From assembly GCA_040879025.1 (NCBI GenBank), contig JBBDLF010000036.1, positions 1-64,000 on the forward strand: a DNA stretch of 64,000 nt, in the 5' to 3' direction. Below the pieces are notes generated by a model, which had not been told where the DNA came from, ran no database searches, and saw only the letters and a list, made by a program, of their open reading frames with translations. This stretch comes from JBBDLF01 sp040879025 (GTDB taxonomy: Bacteria > Pseudomonadota > Gammaproteobacteria > Pseudomonadales > Pseudohongiellaceae). Below, in pieces: positions 18,139 through 26,939 of this stretch (position 1 is the first letter of the stretch; each line of letters opens with the position of its first letter). Both the position numbers and the translations under genes were made by a program.

Positions 18139-19188
18139 ATGAAATGGAAGCCGAAATACACGATTACCCACAAGTTGCTATCCACTATCCGGGAGATTGG
18201 AGAGGCTATAGGTGAAATCAAGAGCTATCATCCAAGCGGCCAGGCTCTGGCCAGGCTCGAACTCAGTGCCAGAGAACTTTCCAGCTACGCTTCCACCAGT
18301 ATTGAAGGAAACCCGCTACCTCTCACCGATGTTCGCCGCTTGCTGAAATCAAGGAAAGAGCATATCCGGGATACCGAGCAGGAAGTTTTGAACTACAACA
18401 AGGCCCTTCAGACTCTCTATGCGGCTGTTCATACGAAGACATTCAGGCTCGATATCCCCACGCTTGAGAAAGTTCAGAAGCAGGTCGTGGACGGTCTTAT
18501 GGACAATCCGACTGACTGCGGCCAGCTCCGGAAGGCGCCGGTTATCATCCGCAATCCTCGCAAACCGGATGAAATCATTTTCATACCGCCGGACGCAAAC
18601 GATGTCAGGAAATTAACCAAAGCGTTAATGGATTTTATCAATGCCAATATCGGGAAGATTGATCCGGTCGTGCTGGCTGGGCTTTTCCATCGGCAAAGCG
18701 TCACTATTCATCCCTTTATGGACGGGAATGGCCGCACCACCCGCCTGATGACGACAGCCATTCTCGGCAAGGCGGGGCTGGATTTCTTTGAGATTTTCAG
18801 TTTTGAGAACTACTACAACCAGAACATTACCCGGTATTTTAAAGCGGTGGGCTTGTCGGGGGACTACTACGAACTTGAGGACGGGATTGAGTTCACTGCC
18901 TGGCTGGAATATTTTGCCGATGGCATTCTGGACGAATTAGGACGCATCAGGAAAACGCTGCCTCGTATGGAAGCCGGGAAGCCTCGACTGGAAGATCATC
19001 ACCGGGAAATACTGAACTACATAGAAGAGCACGGCAGTATAACGCAACGGGAATATGCCGGATTCACTTCCCGGAGCCGTGCGTCAAGAAAGCTTGATTT
19101 TGAAAAATTAATGGATTTGGGCCTGATAGAAGCCAGGGGTGTTGGCAGAGGAACCTATTACGTTTTACTGAATGATCATTCACCATAA
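18139..19188 (+). CDS. fic: Fic-domain AMP-transferase-type protein with C-terminal winged helix
   Basis: 349 residues. The catalytic Fic motif is HPFMDGNGRTTR, complete with His, Asp-Gly-Asn-Gly and Arg. An N-terminal inhibitory motif STSIEGN ([S/T]xxxE[G/N]) is near residue 55, placing it in the class with the inhibitory helix before the Fic core. The C-terminal 80 residues (EILNYIEEHGSITQREYAGF, then a wing) form a winged helix that could bind the repeat array in front of the gene. Family members attach AMP or related groups to target proteins. No separate antitoxin gene is seen. It is GC-poorer than the flanking housekeeping genes and lies among mobile debris. Confidence 0.9.
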   Translation: MKWKPKYTITHKLLSTIREIGEAIGEIKSYHPSGQALARLELSARELSSYASTSIEGNPLPLTDVRRLLKSRKEHIRDTEQEVLNYNKALQTLYAAVHTKTFRLDIPTLEKVQKQVVDGLMDNPTDCGQLRKAPVIIRNPRKPDEIIFIPPDANDVRKLTKALMDFINANIGKIDPVVLAGLFHRQSVTIHPFMDGNGRTTRLMTTAILGKAGLDFFEIFSFENYYNQNITRYFKAVGLSGDYYELEDGIEFTAWLEYFADGILDELGRIRKTLPRMEAGKPRLEDHHREILNYIEEHGSITQREYAGFTSRSRASRKLDFEKLMDLGLIEARGVGRGTYYVLLNDHSP

Positions 19189-19218
19189 ATGCGATGATTT
19201 TTTATCTCCTCCCTTGTC

Positions 19219-19640
19219 TCGCAAGGCACCGCGGCCGATCAGGTAGAGGATTTAATGCTGGTTGGCACGTCGATGGGCGGGGCGCGGCCCAAGGCTGTGG
19301 TCGAGGGTGACGACGGGCGGTGGATCGCAAAATTCAACCGTCCGGATGACAAATGGAACCATGCGCGTGCTCGCCCGCGCCTGCGGTATTCAGAGCGCGG
19401 AAAGCCGTCTCATCACGGCGGGTGACCGGGACGTGTTGCTCGTCAAGCGTTTCGACCGGGAAAAGACAGAAGGTGGCTACCTGCGTACGCGCATGGTCAG
19501 TGGCCTGACCTTGCTGCGCACCGAAGATACGCCTCAGCATCGGGACCGCTGGTCCTATGTAGTGATGGCGGAAGAGCTGCGCCGACTATCCGCGGACCCG
19601 AAACGGGACGCAGCGGAACTATTCCGATGGTTAAGGTCGG
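19219..19640 (+). pseudogene. Broken hipA-type kinase gene
   Basis: The frame from 19219 encodes SQGTAADQVEDLMLVGTSMGGARPKAVV...WIAKFNRPDD, typical of HipA. After about base 19360 the homology continues in the next frame with LARACGIQSAESRLITAGD and DVLLVKRFDRE, then DRWSYVVMAEELRRLS and AELFRW. It is lost thereafter. A small deletion has shifted the frame, and both ends are missing, including the catalytic C-terminal part. No hipB partner is visible. Confidence 0.75.
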
Positions 19641-19750
19641 ATTGGGACTTACAGTCAGCCTGGCTGTGCAGACCTCTCCGACAGCAAATGAATTCGAACG
19701 CTGCAACAAACTGGCATCCACCTTCCTGCTTTCGTGTTTGAACGAAAACT

Positions 19751-20165
19751 CTACACCTGAGTAACTGCATTGCTATCCTGCTCCAGGATACCGGCTTTGA
19801 CCAGGAAGCGGGCCAGTCGGGTGCTGATACGGTGAAGCAAGATCTCAAGCTCGGCTTTGGTGGGGGCGTTGACACGCCTGAAGATCTGGAGCGACTCGCT
19901 GCCGGCAGCCCGGGACAGGTAAACCCCGTCCAGGAGAAGGATGTGAAAGTGCACGTTCAGGTTTAGCGCCGAGCCGAAGCGCTGGATAAAGGTGACCGCC
20001 CCGGTGCGGGCAGTGCTGTGGGTGAAGCCCGCCTGATGGATCAGCCAGGTGACAATAATCCTATAGACTACTCCCAAGGCCCATCAATTCGGGGTAATAC
20101 CGTTCAACCAGTTGGTACAGCAGGGTCTGCTCGGGCCGGTGCCTTGCATAGGCAGCCGACCCCAG
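19751..20165 (-). pseudogene. IS91-family transposase fragment (minus strand)
   Basis: Reading leftwards, an N-terminal piece (RHRPEQTLLYQLVERYYPEL, about 20095-20165) is joined out of frame to an internal piece. That piece contains GAVTFIQRFGSALNLNVHFH and LLLDGVYL, the HUH nuclease motif region of IS91-type transposases. The stretch between the two is deleted and the C-terminal tyrosine region is missing, so it cannot encode an active enzyme. Confidence 0.7.
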
Positions 20166-20202
20166 GGCCTCGGCGGCAAGTGACATGACGGCATCCGTTC
20201 CA

Positions 20203-20390
20203 TCAGTGCTGGTGCGTGGATACCGAGCCAGTGCCGGAGAACACCCGAGTAGCAAAACTCAACGGTTTCAGCCCGCACGCCGGGGTGGCGGCCAAAGCCC
20301 GTCAGCGCAAGAAGGTGGAGCGGCTGTGCCGTTACATCGCAAGGCCCGCTGTGTCCGAGAAGCGTCTGTCACTCACTCCTTCGGGTGATA
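20203..20390 (+). pseudogene. IS91-family transposase C-terminal fragment (plus strand)
   Basis: On the opposite strand to the previous fragment, this encodes DTEPVPENTRVAKLNGFSPH followed by AGVAAKARQRKKVERLCRYI and ARPAVSEKRLSLT, a characteristic C-terminal block of IS91-type transposases. It is cut short after that block. The two fragments lie head to head, so at least one inversion or two separate insertions took place. Confidence 0.65.
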
Positions 20391-20503
20391 CCTTTTTGTT
20401 CTTCCTATACCCTTCCTGCTCAAACTCAACGTTTGGTTCCGGGGCAGGCTGTAGCCCGCCAAGGTAATTGTCTCTTAATAATATATAGCAAGCTCTAATT
20501 AAA

Positions 20504-20527
20504 TGATATATACTTCGTGATATATAC
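20504..20527. promoter_or_regulatory. Direct-repeat operator candidate of vapBC
   Basis: TGATATATAC occurs twice, at 20504-20513 and 20518-20527, separated by TTCG. The pair sits 24 bases upstream of vapB in AT-rich DNA. VapB-type antitoxins usually bind repeats in their own promoter, so this is the likely autoregulatory site. Confidence 0.5.
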
Positions 20528-20550
20528 CGTAACTTGGAAGGGTACCAGCC

Positions 20551-20781
20551 ATGATAACTCAAATTGCCAAAATATTTATGAATGGCCGAAGCCAGGCTGT
20601 GCGATTGCCAAAAGAGTTCAGGTTCGATTGTGAAGAGGTGTACATCACTAAACAAGGTGACAGAGTAATTATTTCACCGGCCAAGCCCACCTGGGATGAT
20701 TTTTTTTCGCAAGCCTCAGCGTTCGACGAAAATTTTCTTAAGGAGCGAGACCAAAATACTCCACAAGAAAGGGACTTCTAA
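20551..20781 (+). CDS. vapB: VapB-type antitoxin (AbrB/SpoVT fold)
   Basis: 76 residues beginning MITQIAKIFMNGRSQAVRLPK, the standard VapB swapped-hairpin DNA-binding motif. The C-terminal tail (WDDFFSQASAFDENFLKERD) resembles the toxin-neutralising segment of these antitoxins. A GGAAGGG ribosome site lies about 9 bases upstream. It is two bases before vapC. The pair is more AT-rich than its surroundings, in keeping with horizontal transfer. Confidence 0.88.
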   Translation: MITQIAKIFMNGRSQAVRLPKEFRFDCEEVYITKQGDRVIISPAKPTWDDFFSQASAFDENFLKERDQNTPQERDF

Positions 20782-20783
20782 GA

Positions 20784-21179
20784 ATGTATATGCTTGACAC
20801 AAATACCTGCATTTTTGTTCTAAAAAATAGAATACCCGCGCTGAAAAACAAGTTTAAAGCAATCAAGAATATTTGTATTTCTTCAATTACATATGGTGAA
20901 TTGTGCTTTGGAATTGAAAACGGTGAATCCAATCTGCGCGAAGTGCGTTTTAACCAGTTGGATTTATTTTCTCAGCGTTTGCTAATTGATCCATGGGACG
21001 AAGATGCCGCCAGGCACTATGGTGTAATAAGAGCTTTATTAAAACGGCAAGGCAATACTATTGGGAATAATGATTTACTGATAGCCGCTCATGCTCGTAG
21101 CATTAATGCTGTTCTTGTAACTAACAATACCAAAGAGTTTTCCAGAATTCCCGATATTAGCCTGGAAGACTGGATTTGA
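20784..21179 (+). CDS. vapC: VapC-type PIN-domain ribonuclease toxin
   Basis: 131 residues with the PIN-domain order MLDTNTC (first acidic residue), ITYGEL (Glu), GNNDLLIAAHA (Asp) and LVTNNTKEF. The fourth position reads TNN rather than TND, as in many VapC proteins of this subgroup. It should cleave a specific RNA, often initiator tRNA in relatives. The toxin and antitoxin both look intact. ATG at 20784 is used. A second ATG six bases on is possible. Confidence 0.9.
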   Translation: MYMLDTNTCIFVLKNRIPALKNKFKAIKNICISSITYGELCFGIENGESNLREVRFNQLDLFSQRLLIDPWDEDAARHYGVIRALLKRQGNTIGNNDLLIAAHARSINAVLVTNNTKEFSRIPDISLEDWI

Positions 21180-21185
21180 GTTAGC

Positions 21186-21596
21186 GTGCCAGCTCAGCTG
21201 CGGCGGTGCGCAGGCGACCTCGGTCCCGAAGGTGTAGCAGTAACACTCCATGTTCACTTCGACAACAATACCTTGCCTGCGGTGCGCATCGATGCAGCAG
21301 TTGCAAAGAGGGCGGCCGATGACTTCGAAGCAAAGATCAAGAACCAAACGCATGATCCGGCACAGGCAATGCGTCAGCAATTGCTCATGCTGGAACAGAG
21401 ACTTAGAAAGATGGGAGCCGTCAAGGAAGCTAAGTTCAGTCCCAAATCGTGTTTTCAGGTGATGGACGAAGACCGGGAGTGGATTGATGCTCCACTACGC
21501 GTCGAAGAGATCTTAGGCTCATGTATATCCCCGACCAGGGTCATATCGTGTCCCTCGATTTCGATCCCGGTAACGAATAATTGCCTAACTAGCTGA
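21186..21596 (+). CDS. Uncertain open frame in island debris
   Basis: A 136-codon frame from GTG 21186, six bases after vapC. Residues 35-75 (VAKRAADDFEAKIKNQ, then QQLLMLEQRLRKM) look like a plausible helical segment. There is no ribosome site and no recognised domain. The 3' end runs in another frame over the PemK-like fragment, so at best it is a truncated gene. Function cannot be assigned. Confidence 0.25.
   Translation: MPAQLRRCAGDLGPEGVAVTLHVHFDNNTLPAVRIDAAVAKRAADDFEAKIKNQTHDPAQAMRQQLLMLEQRLRKMGAVKEAKFSPKSCFQVMDEDREWIDAPLRVEEILGSCISPTRVISCPSISIPVTNNCLTS
21521..21580 (+). pseudogene. PemK/MazF toxin N-terminal fragment
   Basis: ATG at 21521 opens MYIPDQGHIVSLDFDPGNE and then a stop. 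The pattern YxPDxGxIVxLDFDP is the usual N-terminus of PemK/MazF endoribonucleases. Only 19 codons remain and the body of the toxin is gone. No intact antitoxin lies before it. Confidence 0.5.
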
Positions 21597-21643
21597 TTAG
21601 TATCGTTGTTTGGGATTTTCTAGGAGGTTGCTGGATGCCGGTG

Positions 21644-21719
<76 letters not shown>

Positions 21720-21855
21720 TTCAGGATCAACTAACTTTGTGCATCCTGCACGTTCCGGCCAGGCTCCGCCTGGCTCCTCTGCTCATTCCAGCCGTCAATC
21801 ACAGATTGCCGGCGTTCGGCTGCGCATAAAGCTACGCTTTATAAACGCTTGCCTC

Positions 21856-21903
21856 ACCCAACTGAGCTACCTGGGCTTAACAGGATCAACTGACTCTGTG
21901 CAT
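21856..21903 (-). repeat. Duplicated 5' part of tRNA-Phe with its upstream flank
   Basis: Bases 21856-21876 repeat the first 21 bases of tRNA-Phe (GCCCAGGTAGCTCAGT and following, one change). Bases 21881-21903 repeat the DNA just upstream of the true tRNA (21722-21744) at 21 of 23 positions. The offset is 157 bases. The remaining tRNA body is absent. Next to it is a hairpin ATAAAGC-GTA-GCTTTAT, and a second hairpin CCAGGC-TCC-GCCTGG lies at 21759-21773. Confidence 0.75.
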
Positions 21904-21959
21904 GCGACGCCTGGGGCTCTTTTGCAAGCCGCGTATTAAACCTTTCCGGCGTCTTCGAG

Positions 21960-22241
21960 TCAAGATGGCTTGCCGTCCTCCGGCACGTAGCCTTCTGCGG
22001 TATCGTGGTCTTCGTTATTGAGGAACTTGTCGCGTTCCTGCTCCAGATACTTGCGGTCGTGGGAGTTGACCATGCTGAGCTGCTTTTCGTTGATCAGCAT
22101 GGTTTGCTGTTTCAGCCAATCGCTCCATGCCTGCTGGGAGACGTTCTCGTAAATGTCCTGTCCCTTGGGGCCGGGGTAGGGCGCCATGGGCAGGCCGGGG
22201 AGTTCTTTGTTGTATTTGCGGCAATGTACCATACGGGTCAT
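21960..22241 (-). CDS. yggX: YggX family Fe(2+)-trafficking protein
   Basis: 93 residues with the YggX signature VHCRKYNKELPGL including the conserved Cys near the N-terminus, and GQDIYENVSQQAWSDWLKQQ. AAGGAG sits five bases before ATG 22241. Family members protect iron-sulfur clusters, including that of MutY. The gene is 49 bases downstream of mutY, the same pairing as in many gammaproteobacteria. Confidence 0.93.
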   Translation of the reverse strand: MTRMVHCRKYNKELPGLPMAPYPGPKGQDIYENVSQQAWSDWLKQQTMLINEKQLSMVNSHDRKYLEQERDKFLNNEDHDTAEGYVPEDGKPS

Positions 22242-22290
22242 AGGGTCTCCTTGATCATAGCGTCTCCTGGTCTTTGGCGCCGGACCGGGC

Positions 22291-23370
22291 TCAGGCAGTG
22301 TGGCCGGATTCGGACAGGTGGTGAGTGCCCAGTCGGTCCAGCAGACGGGCCACCGGGGCGGCCAGCCCCACCTCGATGGATTTGTCCAGTGGATACCAAA
22401 GCCAATCGGCGGATTCCATCACTCCGTGGCATTGTACCGCGCCGGTGACTATCGGTGTAATGTCGAGGTGGTAATGACTGAATGTATGGCGGACCACGGG
22501 CCATTCTTCGGTGGAAAGGGGGTGGTGCTGTGCCAGCAGGCCCGGCGGCAGCGTTGCGGGGAGCGTGTCGGGGCATTCGCTTTCCGGCAGGCTCCACAGG
22601 CCGCCCCAGATGCCGGACGGCGGGCGCCGCTGCAGCAACACGTCATTGTGCTCGTTCCGCAGCAGAAACATCGCCACCTGCCTTACCGGGACGACCTTCG
22701 CCGGTTTCCTGCCGGGGTAACGGGAGATTGAGTCGGTGCGCAGGGCGCGGCAATCGGTTTGCAGCGGGCAACCGGTACAGCGAGGGCGGGTGCGCGTACA
22801 CACCGTGGCCCCCAGATCCATCATCGCCTGGGTATATTCTCTCACTTGTGCCTTGGGCGTCAGTGACTCCGCCAGTTGCCACAACCCCGCTTTTACCGCG
22901 GCCTGCTCCGGCCAGCCTTCCACGGCGAAACAGCGAGCCAGCACACGTTTTACATTGCCGTCCAGAATCGCCGCCCGTTTGCCCATCGCGATGGCGGCGA
23001 TAGCGCCGGCGGTGGAGCGTCCGATTCCCGGCAGTTCCTCCAGGGCTTCAATCGATTCCGGAAACCTTCCCTGGTGCGCCTGCATCACGATCGCGGCGGT
23101 GCGATGCAAATTTCTCGCCCGGGCGTAATAACCAAGCCCCGTCCACAGATGCAGCACCTGGTCCGGGTCGGCCACCGCCAGTTGATCCACTGTGGGGAAG
23201 CGTTCCATGAAGCGCTCGTAATAGGGAATTACGGTCGCCACCTGAGTCTGTTGCAGCATGATTTCCGAGACCCACACGCGGTAGGGTGTGATATTGCTTT
23301 GCCATGGCAGGTCTTGTCTGCCGTTTACGGCAAACCATTCCAGAATTCGTTTGCTGAAACCAGTTGTCAT
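22291..23370 (-). CDS. mutY: Adenine DNA glycosylase MutY
   Basis: 359 residues from ATG 23370. An in-frame extension to 23490 lies inside asmA and is not used. It has the helix-hairpin-helix LEELPGIGRSTAGAI, a catalytic Asp in ILDGNVKRVLAR, and an iron-sulfur ligand set C-x6-C-x2-C-x5-C (CTRTRPRCTGCPLQTDC). A C-terminal NUDIX-like domain (QRRPPSGIWGGLWSLPE) recognises 8-oxoguanine. The enzyme removes A opposite 8-oxoG. It starts 13 bases after asmA and precedes yggX, so the three genes probably form one operon. Confidence 0.95.
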   Translation of the reverse strand: MTTGFSKRILEWFAVNGRQDLPWQSNITPYRVWVSEIMLQQTQVATVIPYYERFMERFPTVDQLAVADPDQVLHLWTGLGYYARARNLHRTAAIVMQAHQGRFPESIEALEELPGIGRSTAGAIAAIAMGKRAAILDGNVKRVLARCFAVEGWPEQAAVKAGLWQLAESLTPKAQVREYTQAMMDLGATVCTRTRPRCTGCPLQTDCRALRTDSISRYPGRKPAKVVPVRQVAMFLLRNEHNDVLLQRRPPSGIWGGLWSLPESECPDTLPATLPPGLLAQHHPLSTEEWPVVRHTFSHYHLDITPIVTGAVQCHGVMESADWLWYPLDKSIEVGLAAPVARLLDRLGTHHLSESGHTA

Positions 23371-23383
23371 CCGGGGAATGCAG

Positions 23384-25414
23384 CTAACGGAACAGGTCAC
23401 GTAAAAATCCGCCGGAGTCATCCTGATCGTCTTCCGGGGCTTGGTCCGGTTCCGATGATGGCCCTGCCTCATCGCGCGAAAGTTGCGCAAAAAGGTCGCG
23501 CACCTGGTTAAACTCCGGACGGCAGTACTGATTTATGGCGCTGTCGAAATTCGCGGCACAACGCACAGGCCAGGACATTCCGTGATAACGCTCACTGACA
23601 GGAATGGTTTGCGGCAAGGGTTCGCCCATGACGGTAAACAAAAAGTCATAGCCGAAGCTTTGCTCCTCCCTGTTGATGCCGCCCTGCCCCGTCATATCAA
23701 AATTGTCCATGCTGACATTCACGATTTGATCGCTGGCGAGGCCGTTCTCCAGCAACACGAATCCGACCAGACGCTCGAACTCAACGACATCAGGCCATTG
23801 TTGAATGGCCTCACCGGTCGGGCTGAGTGCGGCGATTGTAGTGAACACCTGCTTGATCAATGAAAAATTCACCGAGTTGTCTTCCACGGTAAACGTCGTG
23901 GATCCGGCGAGACTGTCCAGCAGTTCCGACCGGGTATTGCCGGCGGCTGTATGTGACATTTCCGCATCCAGCAGGCCCTCGACCGGATCGAAGCCGGTCA
24001 GTTCAGGTAGCAGGTGGCCCACATTAACATCGCTGAGTGAAAACCGGCTTTCCACCAGCAACTCAGGCTGTCGCCCGTTCAGTCGTACGCTGCCCTCCAA
24101 TTGTCCGTCGTAGAATGCCACCGGTCGGGCTTCAATATCCAGTACGCCATTTTCCAGGTTGGTGAACAAGTCCATGGGACCAAACTGCAATGCGCCTGCG
24201 GTAAGTGATTCCAACCCGACGCTGCCCTGCACATTCATACTGCTCAGCAGGTCGGTGGGGATACGGAATTCCGCTTCGTCGGGCGCGACCAGCACCGGGA
24301 CATCCTGCTCATCGCCGGGTGACGCGATGATCTCGGCCGGTTCGGAGGCTGCCGGAGTATCGGCAAACAGCAAGGCATTGGTGTCGAGCCGATAGTTGAT
24401 GTTCATGGGAAGCCGGTCACGCGGAAATCGTACCTCTGCTTCCAGGTCGAACTCCCTGTCGTCCAGGGTGGCGGTGAGGTGGTTCACCGTAAGTTGTTGC
24501 CTGTCCCCACTGAAGTCCAGTCGCATTTTCAGCTCTCGTTGTATGGCGTTGCGTTCCGGCAGAAAAGCCGCGTTGTCCGGCGCGCTGACCACCCCCATGT
24601 TTTGCAACAGGTCAACGGGATCGAAGGTATTGCTGTTCAGTGATCCCGTGTACTGCGGTGTGCCGCGAAAATCCGTGACCGCCAGTTGGCCCTGAAGCAA
24701 CAGCGGCGTGAGGCTGAGCATGATGCCGTCCAGACTGAGATTACCGGCCTGGTAGTCAATGCTGGCGTTGCTGGAAAAATTGAAATTCATGACCTGCTCA
24801 GAGGGATGGCTGACAAGGGTAAAGTCCGTGGCCAATGGAAAAGGCCTGAATTGCAAATTACCGTTGGTACCGGTCAGGTTGAGATCGCGCACCGTGTAGT
24901 GATAGCCCTGGGCGCTATTCTGGATGTCGAGACTGGCGTCGGCAATCGTGACGCGGCGAAATGCGGCGCTGATCGCCTCCTCGCCCGCCTCCGATGCCAC
25001 CTCAGGTCCTTGCGATTCCGGATCGGCGGTTTGCCAGGAGCCGGTGCCGTCCGCACTGACATAAAGATTGATATGCATTCCGCTGGCGGTCAGTTCCTCC
25101 ATCGTCAGCGTGCCCCGGAGCAGCCTCCACGGATCGGCGCGCAGACTGATGCGTGAAAAGGAGGCGAGTTCCTGATTGATCCCGGGATTGCGTACCCGCA
25201 CGTCTTCCAGCATGACACCGATATACGGAGAGAACGTCAGCGACATGTCGCCGGCGATGTTCAGTTCAAGCCCGGTGGATGTCAACACCGCATGTTGCAG
25301 CGCCGGGCGGTATTTCCCGGGATCCACCAGAAACGCCAGCGCCAACACCATCACCACGCCCAGCAGAACGAGCGAGGTAAGAATCTTGAGAAAGGTCCCC
25401 AGGAATTTGCCCAT
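23384..25414 (-). CDS. AsmA family envelope protein
   Basis: 676 residues. One N-terminal membrane helix (ILTSLVLLGVVMVLALAFLV) is followed by DPGKYRPALQHAVLTSTGLEL and GDMSLTFSPYIGVMLEDVRV, the typical AsmA start. Then comes a long beta-rich periplasmic groove domain, and a C-terminal AsmA_2-type part (FSLSDVNVGHLLPELTG). The tail is Asp/Glu-rich. AsmA-like proteins help move phospholipids between the membranes. It is upstream of mutY and divergent from tRNA-Gly. Confidence 0.88.
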   Translation of the reverse strand: MGKFLGTFLKILTSLVLLGVVMVLALAFLVDPGKYRPALQHAVLTSTGLELNIAGDMSLTFSPYIGVMLEDVRVRNPGINQELASFSRISLRADPWRLLRGTLTMEELTASGMHINLYVSADGTGSWQTADPESQGPEVASEAGEEAISAAFRRVTIADASLDIQNSAQGYHYTVRDLNLTGTNGNLQFRPFPLATDFTLVSHPSEQVMNFNFSSNASIDYQAGNLSLDGIMLSLTPLLLQGQLAVTDFRGTPQYTGSLNSNTFDPVDLLQNMGVVSAPDNAAFLPERNAIQRELKMRLDFSGDRQQLTVNHLTATLDDREFDLEAEVRFPRDRLPMNINYRLDTNALLFADTPAASEPAEIIASPGDEQDVPVLVAPDEAEFRIPTDLLSSMNVQGSVGLESLTAGALQFGPMDLFTNLENGVLDIEARPVAFYDGQLEGSVRLNGRQPELLVESRFSLSDVNVGHLLPELTGFDPVEGLLDAEMSHTAAGNTRSELLDSLAGSTTFTVEDNSVNFSLIKQVFTTIAALSPTGEAIQQWPDVVEFERLVGFVLLENGLASDQIVNVSMDNFDMTGQGGINREEQSFGYDFLFTVMGEPLPQTIPVSERYHGMSWPVRCAANFDSAINQYCRPEFNQVRDLFAQLSRDEAGPSSEPDQAPEDDQDDSGGFLRDLFR

Positions 25415-25476
25415 GGTAATGACGGATTTGTTGTTTTCTGTGAGAAGATCAACAGTTTAACGGATGGCGCTGAATC

Positions 25477-25505
25477 TTGCACGGCACATCGGCCCGGCGC
25501 ATAAT
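25477..25505 (+). promoter_or_regulatory. Promoter of tRNA-Gly
   Basis: TTGCAC (25477-25482), a 17-base spacer and CATAAT (25500-25505) form a good sigma-70 promoter. A GC-rich stretch follows the -10, as usual for stringently controlled stable RNA genes. The tRNA begins 15 bases later. Confidence 0.65.
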
Positions 25506-25520
25506 GCCTCCCGGTATAGT

Positions 25521-25596
25521 GCGGAAGTAGCTCAGTTGGTAGAGCCCTTGCTTCCCAAGCAAGCTGTCGCGAGTTCGAGTCTCGTCTTCCGCTCCA
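25521..25596 (+). tRNA. tRNA-Gly (CCC)
   Basis: 76 bases with acceptor GCGGAAG pairing with CTTCCGC, D-arm GCTCAGTTGGTAGAGC, and anticodon stem CTTGC/GCAAG around TTCCCAA, giving anticodon CCC. The T-arm contains GTTCGAGTC and the 3' TCCA is encoded. A perfect TATAAT at 25605-25610, just after the tRNA, could be the -10 of a hisB promoter, although no good -35 is seen. Confidence 0.94.
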
Positions 25597-25642
25597 TTTC
25601 TCTTTATAATTCGCGTCTTTCCTTTCCCGGCGGGAGCCATCC

Positions 25643-26233
25643 ATGCCAGACCGACAAGCCAAGGTAGAGCGCAATACCCGGGAAACCCGGATTTCTGTCG
25701 CCGTCAATCTCGACGGCGCCGGTAAACTGGATATCGAAAGCGGATTGCCGTTCCTTGACCATATGCTGGATCAGATCGCCCGTCACGGGCTGCTGGACCT
25801 GACCATCCGTGCCGATGGCGACCTGGAAATCGACGCGCACCATACCGTTGAGGATTTGGGCATAACCTTGGGCATGGCGGTCAACAAGGCGCTGGACCGC
25901 ACCGGTATCCGCCGTTATGGCCACGCTTACGTGCCGCTGGATGAAGCCCTCTCTCGCGTGGTTATCGATTTTTCCGGACGCCCCGGGCTGGACTACCACG
26001 TGGACTTCGCGCGCGGCGCGGTCGGCGGCTTCGACGTCGACCTGTTTCACGAGTTTTTCCAGGGCTTTGTCAATCACGCTCTCGTGACGTTGCACATCGA
26101 CAATCTTCGTGGAAAAAACGCCCACCACCAGGTTGAAACAATGTTCAAGGCTTTCGGTCGCGCGCTGCGCATGGCGGTCGAACTCGACCCGCGCAGCAGC
26201 GGTGTCATTCCGTCCACGAAAGGCTCCCTGTGA
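25643..26233 (+). CDS. hisB: Imidazoleglycerol-phosphate dehydratase HisB
   Basis: 196 residues, the single-domain form without the phosphatase half found in enterobacterial HisB. Key motifs are FLDHMLDQIARHG, DAHHTVEDLGI and, near the end, GKNAHHQVETMFKAF, which supply the two metal-binding His clusters. GGGAG lies six bases before ATG 25643. It catalyses the sixth step of histidine synthesis and leads the hisBHAF cluster. Confidence 0.97.
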   Translation: MPDRQAKVERNTRETRISVAVNLDGAGKLDIESGLPFLDHMLDQIARHGLLDLTIRADGDLEIDAHHTVEDLGITLGMAVNKALDRTGIRRYGHAYVPLDEALSRVVIDFSGRPGLDYHVDFARGAVGGFDVDLFHEFFQGFVNHALVTLHIDNLRGKNAHHQVETMFKAFGRALRMAVELDPRSSGVIPSTKGSL

Positions 26234-26246
26234 GCTAAAACAGGGA

Positions 26247-26936
26247 GTGGGGGTCAGTTCTATTTTTCCGTCAAAGGCTGCCAACAAAATCGCGGTAATC
26301 GATTACGGCATGGGCAATCTCCATTCCGTCGCGAAAGCGCTGGAATTTATCGCCGCCCGTGATGGCCTGCGGGTGCAGGTGGACGTGACCGCCGATCCTG
26401 AAATAATCGGCGCCGCCGACCGGGTAATTTTTCCCGGCGTCGGAGCTATCCGCGATTGCATGGCGGCAATTCGCCGGCTGAATGTGGATGCCATCGTCGA
26501 GGACGCCGCGCGGAGCAAACCGGTGCTGGCTATTTGCGTGGGCATGCAGACGCTGTTGGAGTTCAGCGAGGAAAATAACGGGGTGGAATGTCTGGGTCTG
26601 GTAAAGGGTCAGGTACAGTATTTTGGTGAAAACCATCTCGACACTCAGGGCAATCGATTGAAAGTACCCCACATGGGATGGAACTGTGTCCGGCAGACTA
26701 CTTCGCATCCCCTGTGGAAAGACATTCCGGATGACAGCCGCTTCTATTTCGTACACGGCTATTACGTTATGCCCGATGATGAAAAATCCGTGGCAGGTGT
26801 CACGGAATATGGCATTGAGTTTGCGTCCGCGCTGCAACAGGGGAACATTTTTGCAGTCCAGTTTCACCCGGAGAAAAGCCACATTGCCGGACTTGCCCTG
26901 TTCCGCAATTTCATGCACTGGGATGGAGGCTGTTAG
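26247..26936 (+). CDS. hisH: Imidazole glycerol phosphate synthase glutaminase subunit HisH
   Basis: About 230 residues. The glutaminase core begins KIAVIDYGMGNLHS, with the oxyanion GVGAIRDC, nucleophile Cys in AICVGMQTLLEF and catalytic His-x-Glu in FAVQFHPEKS. No ATG lies between the hisB stop and the core. GTG at 26247 is the first plausible start and would add about ten extra residues (VGVSSIFPSKAAN). This leader is encoded by DNA resembling dispersed GGGGTCAG-type repeats. The subunit supplies ammonia to HisF. Confidence 0.92.
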   Translation: MGVSSIFPSKAANKIAVIDYGMGNLHSVAKALEFIAARDGLRVQVDVTADPEIIGAADRVIFPGVGAIRDCMAAIRRLNVDAIVEDAARSKPVLAICVGMQTLLEFSEENNGVECLGLVKGQVQYFGENHLDTQGNRLKVPHMGWNCVRQTTSHPLWKDIPDDSRFYFVHGYYVMPDDEKSVAGVTEYGIEFASALQQGNIFAVQFHPEKSHIAGLALFRNFMHWDGGC

Positions 26937-26939
26937 ACG

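Noticed and set aside
21843..21876. Second tRNA gene beside tRNA-Phe
   Set aside because: Only the acceptor strand and D-arm are present. The anticodon and T-arms cannot be formed and an unrelated hairpin takes their place.
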